Positions 56,231 through 64,000 of a stretch of DNA of 64,000 nucleotides are shown one piece after another. The number at the start of each line of letters is the position of its first letter. Within the stretch, counting starts at the first letter, position 1. The DNA comes from Lotus japonicus (Eukaryota; Streptophyta; Magnoliopsida; Fabales; Fabaceae): contig NC_080042.1 in NCBI RefSeq assembly GCF_012489685.1, positions 20,598,150 through 20,662,149 of the forward strand, written 5' to 3'. The notes below the pieces were generated by a model, which worked only from the letters and a program-made list of their open reading frames with translations, ran no database searches and was not told the DNA's origin. A program made the position numbers and the translations under genes.

Positions 56231-58608
56231 TGGTATGAAAAACACTAGAAGGGGGGGGGGGAGGGTTTGAATTGGTTTTACGTTTAAAAACTTTCCCTTA
56301 AGATTTTAGCGAATCTTCTCGGTTTCAAGAACACAAAGTGCAAGAGATAAAGATATGAGAAAAGCACACAAGTGTTTTATCCTGGTTCAATTGATAAATC
56401 CCTCAAGCTAATCTAGTCCACCCATTAAGGTGATTTCTTCCTTCGTAGAATGAAGGTAATCCACTATTCAAAGATTGTTACAACTGTACTAGCACACCTT
56501 GCTCAGTGACTAAAAAATCTAAGAACTAGCAACACTAAGACAAACAAGCCTTAGTCTTCTCAATAAATCTGACCTCACTAGTTTCTCAAGGAACTACAAA
56601 CAATTTGTAGAAGGTTTAGGTTTACAATGAGTTGCTTCTAAACAAGCAGGAGTAAACACAATAAGATCAATGAAGAAATATTGCTAAGGTATTTTGCTTG
56701 AAGGTTTTCACTTGTATTGCTGAATAGTTTCTTAGTCAATTTCTTCTCTCTTCAGCCTATTTATACTCCAATGTGAGATGTTGTATTCGTGAAAGAATCT
56801 ATCAGTTGGAGGGCAATTCTGGAAATTCCAGAACTTGTTGTGGCTGAACCTCGTAGATAAGGCGGCCAGAATAGTACAATGCTTTTGTACTATTCACAAT
56901 GACATTGTCGTAGCCTAGTTGACTTCTGATCTTGGCGATGCTTCATGTTAGAACTTGTGAAGCAATTGATCAGAGTTAGAAGGAAGCTTGGATCCTCTGG
57001 CCTTCAGAACTTCTGCTTCTGGACCGTTCACTCTGAACATCTAGTCTTGAAAATTGAGTAAACAACCATTTTTGGTCCCTGACTGTGTTCACATATGACG
57101 GTCTGGTCCTCATACTTTGGAAATGACCATTTTTTTATCCCTGAATGTGTTGTCATCGGTCAAGTTAATCCTTGGTTCAGTTTTCCGTTAGTCCCTGAGA
57201 CGGAAAAGTCCAAATGGCAAGTTTTTTTTCCACGTAAGCGTCCTATGTGGCACATTTTCATTTCTCCTCCCTAAACACAATGTCAAACTCATCCCTCAAG
57301 CTTCCACACACTCTTTCTCTCCTTCCTCCTGCTCTTCTTCATCATCATCATGTTCATCTTCATCATCTTCTCCAGACTTCATCATCATCAATTCATTATC
57401 TTCTTCATTTCAATAACGCCCCTTGCCTTTCATGCTCTCCTTCACCCTCTGTATCATTCTTCTCCCTTCACCCTATGTTCATCCTCTTTTCTCCTCCTTC
57501 ATCCAAACCTGCCTCAATTCATATCTGCACCATTGTAACATGCACTGCGCAATCGGGACCAGATCGCGACCCATGCCTCCAAATTTTGCATATTTTGGGT
57601 CAACAATGCATCTTTACATCCAATGAGGCTTGGATCTGGTGGCTTTTTCTTGGTTTTGAAATGAACAATGGTTGGTTGAAGAAGAAGCAAAGTTGCAGAG
57701 ACGGTAGAGGATGAAGAAGAAAAATAAGGGGGTTTTGATTTTGACAAACTATAGTGTGATTTTCTGAAATCATCATGCTTACACCTCGTTGAAGAAGCCT
57801 TCAATTTCATCTACCAGTATTCCCTACATCCTTTTCCCATATTTCGTCTACCAGTAATCCCTACATCCTTCTCCCATAGGGTGAAGGGAGAAGAATGATA
57901 CAGAGGGTGAAGGAGAGCATGAGAGGCAAGGGGCGTTATTGAAATGAAGAAGATAATGAATTGATGATGATGAAGTCTGCAGAAGATGATGAAGATGAAC
58001 ATGATGATGATGTAGAAGAACAGGAGGAAGAAGAAGCATAAGTCAGGGACGAGTTTGACATTATTTTTTAGGAGGGAAAAAGAGAAAGTGCCACATAGGA
58101 CGCTTGCGTGAAAAAAAAACTTGTCATTTGGACTTTTCCGTCTCAGGGACTAACGGAAAACTGAACCAAGGACTAACTTGACCGACGGCAATACATTCAT
58201 GGATGAAAAACGACCATTTCCAAAGTATGAGGACCAGTCAGTCATAAGAGAACACAGTCAGGGACCAAAATGGTTGTTTACTCCTTCAGAATTAGAAGAG
58301 CTTTGGTCTTGAGAGCCAGCTTACTCTTGGACTTCAGAATGTTCAAGTCTCAGCTTCTGGACCGTTCACTCAGAACTTCTGGTCTTCAGAACTTCAACAC
58401 TTGAATCTTCAGAGCCCACATCAGAGCTTTAATCTTCAGAACATCTGAAGCGTTTACTATCGTTCAGAAGAACGTAGTGATTGCAGAAGTGTTTCATTGC
58501 TTACTCTTGAGTCTTTAACTTCTGATGGATATATCTTTCAGTCAGAGTCAGAACCTGTTTGTCAAACACTTAAACGACAAATGTTAGAGTACCCTAATTG
58601 TTCTTACA
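56231..58608 (-). mobile_element. LTR of the decayed Sirevirus, split by a foldback element
   Basis: Begins tggtatgaaaaac with a G-run and follows the family LTR order (…ttttatcctggttca…cccattaaggtgatttcttcc…tcagcctatttata…) with many substitutions, ending …ttcttaca at 58608. The foldback element at 57056-58283 interrupts it. It is the 5' LTR of the copy at 53686-56230 and abuts LINE sequence at 58609. Confidence 0.8.
57056..58283. mobile_element. Foldback (Mutator-like) element with arms over 400 bp
   Basis: Left arm 57056-57477 and right arm 57875-58283 are near-complete inverted copies (ends gagtaaacaacca / tggttgtttactc; both contain ggtccctgac, cttttccgtctcaggg and the cat-rich stretch). 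Loop 57478-57874. Flanks 57046-57055 and 58284-58293 agree at 8 of 10 bases, a decayed 9-10 bp duplication. Transcription through it would give a 400-bp hairpin, a likely small-RNA source. The ORF at 57247-57714 is low complexity (His/Leu/Ser) and not convincing. Confidence 0.8.
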
Positions 58609-60729
58609 TCATCCCGGTTATGGCAGAGAGCGCATTCAGCAGAAGAACCCAAGCCTCGCTGGAATCTACACGAGTTCATCGGAAGTGCACCATGGGCTGC
58701 CATGCCATCCAAACCATAAGAACAAATTTTAGAGGAATTTTAAGGCGCCACATCCAAAGCCAGCTAGCCACATGCCCTAGATACGCATTCATGAGATGCA
58801 TCCTTTGATCAAGAAGCCAAGCATAGCCGGTTGCTGTTGTATACTCGCCAGTAACATGGCCAACCCATCTCACCCCATCAGAAACTTGCGCATTGAGTCG
58901 CTGGGAAAGCTTGAATGGTACCAACTAAAGCCGCCGGCAGAGCCGTCCACAAACACTCAAGCCTCCAATGGTCCCCATCCCAGATATCTCTGATTCGTAA
59001 ACCCGCATCATAGTAGTGCACAAAATCAACTTAGTTACACAATGAATCAGTTGTACACCATGAAGAGTTCAGAATGAAGAGCCACTGTCACCAATCTTAA
59101 ACTCGAAGCCATCCTTTAAGATATTCTTAGCGTTTTGAAAGGCCTTCCACACCGGTGAACCATTCCTGTCCTCCATTCCCAAGAAAGCACCATTAGGAAA
59201 ATAATTGGCTTGTAAAAGATGCACCCACGGTTTATCAGCCCCTGTATAAATTTGCCAGACTTGTTTACCCAGTAAAGCAACATTATGGTCCCTTGATTTT
59301 CTAAGCCCCAAACCTCCAAGCCTCTTTGGAAGAGCAACCCGATCCCAGCCGACCAAATTCATGCCTTTCCCATCTCTATTTTTTCAAATGAAGTTATTAA
59401 CAGTAGAGTCCAGTCTATCACAAACCCTTTGCGGTACCCAAACTTGACTCATATAGTAAGTTGGCATAGCAGTGAGAACCGATTGAGCAAGGGTAACCCG
59501 CCCAACTTTATTGAGGAGCTTACACTTCCAATCTTCCAATCTACAGTTAATCCGGTCAAAAATAAAATTGAAATCATCCTTTGTGACCCGCCTTTGGAAA
59601 ATTGTATACCCAAGATACTTGCCAATGTCAGAAGTAAATTGGATACCAGCAATACCAAAGATGCTACTCTTCTTTTGAGGTCTCATTCCCATGTAAGCTA
59701 AAAAAATTGACTTCGCTTCATTCACCTTTAGCCCAGAAGCTCTACAGAAATTATCCAAAATCTCCTTCAACAGTTTCACCTGGTTGTTCTTAGCCTTAAC
59801 AAATAATAGGACATCATCAACAACAAAAAATAAATGAGACAAACCAGGGCCATTCCTCACAGTGTAGATAGGATCCCTACGCCCTTCTTGGACACCAGTG
59901 GTGATAGCAGCACCAAGTCTCTCCGTACAAAGCTAAAAAAGGTAAGGAGAAAGAGGATCACCTTGCCTCAAACCTCTCTTAGCAGAGAAGGGTGGAAGCC
60001 TCTCTCCATTCCAGTGGATGGTTAGCTGAGAAGCTGTCACACAAAACATAATCAGCCTAACACAAGCAGTGGGGAAACCGAAAGCTCTCAAAGTCTTCTC
60101 TAGGAATCTCCAATCAACACGGTCATATCCCTTCTCCAGATCAAGCTTGAAAACCAGATTACCCGCCTTCCTCTTGGACTTCCTCTGGTGATACACTATC
60201 TCCTGAAGAGAAATTGCATTGTCACTAGTGTTCCTACCTGGGATAAAACTGCTCTGCATAACGCTTATAATATCATTCAGCATAGGTCTGATCCTATTAA
60301 CCAAGATCTTAGTTATCAGTTTATAGATAACATTACACAAACTGATTGACATAAAGTCTTTGAAGGAGAGAGGATAATCAACTTTGGGAATCAATACTAT
60401 AAGAGTCTCACCAAGAGCAGGGTCAAACTGTTGATTCTCAAAAGCATTCTTCACACACAAAAAGACTTTATCCCCAACCACATCCCAGTAGGTTTTGTAG
60501 AAGATGGCATGGAAACCGTCGGACCCCGGAGCCTTAAACGAACCCATACTCTGAAGAGCCTCAAACACCTCATCCTTAGTAATCTCGCGCACAAGAGCCA
60601 GCATGGAACGCACAGAGATGACGGGCAGATTAGAAGGGGGACATGCAAGAGGTATCAATGTCAGCAGTTTCAGCAAATAGAGACTTAAAATACTCAATTG
60701 CCCCATCCTAGAGAGTGTCAGAATCATCA

Positions 60730-62031
60730 TGTTGGTAAATCCGCAAGTGTACGGAATCCACCAAGTTTTAAATATCGAACCACAGGGATTGTGAGTGACT
60801 AAATTCAGTTTAAGCTTTGAGTTTGAAGGTTGGTTTTATTGAATAAGAGATATGTTGAAGTAGTAATAAGGAAAAAGGAAAATAAAAAGACAATTCAGAA
60901 AATAACATGCTTTGGGTTCTTGTTCAACTAGTCAATCTAAGCACATTATTCTATGCACATGTTCTCATGGATCTCTCCTTGATGATATAGCCTAGTTACT
61001 CACTTATTGATTCCTCACATAAGCAATTCTCTCATACTAAAAGCTAAGCCCAATTCCTTGTGTACTTAGTCATTTATATGAGGTTTTAGATCATGCAATT
61101 TCAGGCCATCAAACCCCAACCCTTCCTATATTCCTAGTAGCAAGTATAGAAGGGCTAATCCCAAATCGGTTCCCTAATCTATAACAAACTTCCGTTCTGA
61201 TTATAGAAAAGCAAAAAGCAAGCATGCATACAAACTTAGATTGATATTCAGAAAATGGGATTCAAGGAAAGAAGAAGAACATGTGGGAAAGAACTTAAGA
61301 TTATAACTCAAATATAAAAAGTCTTACAAAGAAATCCAAAGCAAAAGAAGAGAGATTAGCGAAGCATGGCAAGAGCCATGCTTGGCTAAGAACCTGAATT
61401 ACAAGCTTGGAAGCCTTCTCTCACTCACCTAGATGATCCTCTACCTCTGAATGTTACAAAGTATCAAAAGATTACCAAAGAAAATGACTAAAATCCTATT
61501 TATAGGCAAAATAAACGAGGCTGGGCTGTTTTGGGCGCTCAGGCGCCAATTCAGAGCGCCTGAGCGCCAATTGCATGTTGAAAAACATGCCTCTGGACCT
61601 AATTGGCGCCTAGGCGCCCATTCCCAGCGCCTAGGCGCTTAAGCTCGCCTGAAAAGGACTTTTTGGCTTCTGAAACTCCTCTTTTCAATCCTCTTTAAGT
61701 TCTCCATCAATTCCATGCTTCTTGGCCTTCTTTCTCCTTCAGTTTCTGCTTTCCAAACCTAACCAACGAGTCAAGGAAGATTATAGAAGCTCCAAGAGCT
61801 CATTAGCACAAGAGGTCCTTCATAAAACAAAAGAAAATCATGCAAGTCCTAAACTGTACTTAAAATGCAAGAAAACTACCTATAAAACTACTAAATTACC
61901 AAAACAAAATAAAGATTAAAGAAAAGAATAAAAATGCATGAGAATGCATGAAACACTTCATGAGACACAAGAAAAAGACTCAGAACCTACAAGGAAAAAC
62001 CCTAAAAACATCATATAAACCCGGGTCATCA
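60730..62031 (+). mobile_element. Solo LTR inserted in the LINE, 5-bp duplication
   Basis: TGTTGGTAAATCCGC… to …GGGTCATCA, flanked by catca at 60725-60729 and 62032-62036. LINE coding sequence resumes on both sides. 1302 bp, without coding domains. 'ccgcaagtgtacgg' and 'accacagggattg' near the left are reminiscent of Tat/Ogre or Athila type LTRs. A cluster of GC-rich palindromes lies at 61534-61639. Orientation is provisional. Confidence 0.75.
61534..61639. repeat. Cluster of GC-rich palindromes in the solo LTR
   Basis: Inverted pair 61534-61546 / 61556-61568 (ggcgctcaggcgc and its complement), a hairpin gcatgttgaaaaacatgc (61573-61590; 7-bp stem with a GAAA loop), and two perfect 14-bp palindromes ggcgcctaggcgcc (61605-61618) and agcgcctaggcgct (61626-61639). 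The surroundings are AT-rich. Confidence 0.85.
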
Positions 62032-62120
62032 CATCACACCAAGTACCATCAGGCAGATTGAGGCCTAGAATATGGTTTCGCTTCCTGCGATTAACAGTTT
62101 GGGCATGAAAAAAAGCATAA

Positions 62121-62400
62121 TTAACACACATGAAATTAATTATAATTTTATTTTAAAGAAAACTCTATGCAATAAAAATATTTTGAAATTAATTATTCCT
62201 TGAATAATTTTCAAGAATGGCAATTAAATTTTATTCAGGAAAATATGATAAAATAATAAAATATAAACACTCCATTTATTTAATATAAGGAAATCATTCA
62301 TTAAGGTACTTCCCACCATCATGACGCGAATAATATTTTAATCACAAATAATTAATAAAATAGCACGTGTTCCTATAAATTATGGTTTCAGGGTCTTACA
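62121..62400 (-). repeat. Gypsy-like LTR fragment
   Basis: On the minus strand it starts TGTAAGACCCTGAAACC at 62400 and is AT-rich throughout, meeting the LINE near 62120. The start resembles the LTR at 33674 (…TAAGACCCTG). Only the first 280 bp or so remain. Confidence 0.5.
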
Positions 62401-64000
62401 ATAGATCTTATTAATGATGACGATTGTCATAGAAAAAATCAAAAACTTCTTTCAAATGTGATTATATTTAAAAATAAAAGTGCAAAGATGATCTATCGAT
62501 AATTCAATGTGGGATTACAAGATCTACTTTAAGATAAATTAAACTTTTGCACCAGTTCTATAAGAGATGAAAAATTATTTTGATATGGAGTGAAAAGAAA
62601 CAATCATTCAATAAACCTTTACAATGAATACTTGGGAAATTGACATTTTCTTTCTGTTATTCCCCAAATATTATTCAAGCGCGAATTTGAAATTTTCCTT
62701 ATCATTATTAAGATATATGTTTGATTTCACGAACTATGATAGTAATATTGCTATTGTAAAAATATTTTAGACAACTTGTGTTTTAGGGTCGTTAACGAGT
62801 CGAACCTCTAGTAAAAAACAAGTCAAGACTTTTGGGCTGAGTTGAGAGTAGCTCGTGGGACCATGGATAGGAATAAGTATTAGCTGACTAGAATCCTAAC
62901 ATATGCCAACTCATTGAGATAAGATCAAATACTAGATTACATAACCTTTTAATGAGAGATAGAGATATGTCTTACACACATGATATAAGCAAGAGGATAA
63001 GATCAAAAATTTTATCTCATCTTTAAGACGCTTGGCTGAACCATCCTATCTCATTTACCAAGTTTATTTTCTTTTTCTTAGTGTGAAAGTAGAGAGAGAA
63101 AGAAAAAGTGAGATGTAAGGGCAAAGTTCTTCACCATCTTCATCTTCTTCTCAAAACTTCCCTAATATTACCCCTAGCACCACCATCACTTCATGTTTTG
63201 CTCTTCTCTTCTTCATTAAAGAGGTATGGAATCTCATGAGCTTGCTTGTGATTGTCTATTTTTAGAAAAAGGTTGAGTCTTTTGATTTTTACTTGCCTAA
63301 GGTCCTATTTCACCTAAATTAAAGATGAAGCCTTGAACAAACTTCATGCTTATGTAATTTGTTGAACAAAAGTTTATGTTTTGAGGTCGGTTAATTCTTT
63401 AAGCTGGTTTGCTTCCCATCTATCTTTGATAATCTTGATTCAATGGTAGTGATCCTGTAAACCATTGAATTTCTTTTTGAAAAAGCTTATATTTTGAGTT
63501 TTATAAGTTTTTCAGTTGAGCTTTGCCCAAAATCTTTTTCATGAATGTTGAAGCCTATGTATAGATGAGTATGTTGATGGTTTTTATTTTGAAAAATGTT
63601 GAGTTCTAACATCTAAAAGTTTCAAGTATAGAATTTATAAAAGTTCCTTTGTAAATGTTGGTCCCATTGAATTGATCTATAGATATGATAATGAGGTTTG
63701 AAAAGGATGAGTCATGATTCTTAGATAAATTCTTGAAGTTGGATTTTGTACTAAGTTTCTTTGGTAATGTTGTTGTTGGATTGATGAACATGCTAAACCT
63801 TAATGTTGTTGTTGGATTTTGCATCTAGGGCTTGTTTCTTCTTACTCTAGATCAAAATATTCTTCAGATCTGATTCATCTAGCACATATTTTAATTCATC
63901 TTAAAAGTACATCTCACAATCCTGCATTGAATGCATTTTAGATCATTTGTAAAATTTTACATTATAATAATTACTTAGTACAATTATATTTAAAATCTTA
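62401..64000. other. Right-hand intergenic DNA
   Basis: AT-rich with no recognised gene. 63085-63230 (gagagagaaagaaaaagtg, then a CT-rich leader and 'aaagaggtatgg') resembles the leader and splice donor of a plant LTR, possibly another retroelement flank. The frame at 63606-63824 is not convincing. Confidence 0.4.

Larger units (their letters stand above)
58609..62120 (-). pseudogene. L1-type LINE reverse transcriptase relic, interrupted by a solo LTR
   Basis: Read on the minus strand: 62110-62037 (FFHAQTVNRRKRNHILGLN-type segment), solo LTR, then 60729-59933 with RT motifs FKAPGSDGFHAIFYK, LIPKV, SFIPGRNTSDNAI, KLDLEKGYDRVDW and GLRQGDPLSPYLF. From 59860 come the active-site block as FFVVDDVLLF, then SGLKVNEAKS, LGYTIFQRR and RLEDWKCKLLNKVGR. 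From 59362 come the LPKRLGGLGLRKSRDHNVALLGKQVW segment and, near 58740, further C-terminal sequence. There are several frameshifts and stops, and the catalytic 'FADD' reads VVDD. It is cut at 58609 by the decayed Sirevirus. Confidence 0.88.

Noticed and set aside
57247..57714. 155-residue protein in the foldback element
   Set aside because: Low complexity in His, Leu and Ser from a CAT/CTT-rich inverted arm; the other arm gives a mirror-image frame, and no domain is visible.
1..64000. CRISPR arrays, operons, bacterial promoters
   Set aside because: The window is plant nuclear DNA. The only regularly spaced repeat (8145-8590) is a diverged tandem repeat without spacers.

Overview
The window is plant nuclear DNA, most likely from a legume. 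It has GT-AG introns, a 13-exon gene for a pentatricopeptide-repeat (PPR) protein, and dense nested LTR retrotransposons. These include a Sirevirus (Ty1/copia) with an extra 'envelope-like / plant transposon protein' ORF of the kind common in legume genomes. The legume assignment rests on repeat style and remembered protein similarity, not on a search.

Layout. 1-937 is the 3' part of a Sirevirus-family LTR. 938-4014 is AT-rich DNA without a convincing gene and holds a perfect 25-bp inverted repeat at 3456-3553. 4015-7891 is a very long solo LTR (3.9 kb, 5-bp duplication 'tcagt') of a gypsy-like element that carries its own promoter-like signals and an ORF. 7897-10310 holds a diverged tandem repeat, a Mutator-type MITE (9150-9679, 9-bp duplication) and a tRNA-derived SINE-like relic. 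10311-26874 is the only clear host gene. Its 13 exons sum to 1344 bp (447 codons plus stop) and match the family of Arabidopsis At4g35850. Intron 8 holds a near-complete 5.46-kb copia element, and intron 12 holds a decayed LTR element and smaller repeats.

26875-64000 is repeats. There is a 5'-truncated LINE tail with a 17-bp duplication (28063-28604), relic LTR pieces, and then a multi-layer nest. The outermost layer is a LINE (58609 to about 62120) carrying a solo LTR (60730-62031). A decayed Sirevirus sits in that LINE (pieces at about 30950-33673 and 53686-58608) and itself carries a hAT-type element (31240-32154), a foldback element (57056-58283) and a gypsy-like fragment. Inside the gypsy-like fragment lies a young Sirevirus at 34578-52679, minus strand, with 5-bp duplication 'gaaga', about ten LTR differences, PBS and PPT.

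The young Sirevirus appears 18.1 kb long because about 5.9 kb occurs twice either side of a 100-N gap. The copies look identical except near the gap, so this is probably two overlapping contigs that were not merged. The true element would then be about 12.1 kb. Between its envelope-like ORF and 3' LTR it carries a complete antisense unit (TATA box, 130-codon coiled-coil ORF, AATAAA). The older related copy lacks this unit, which makes it the most unusual item in the window.
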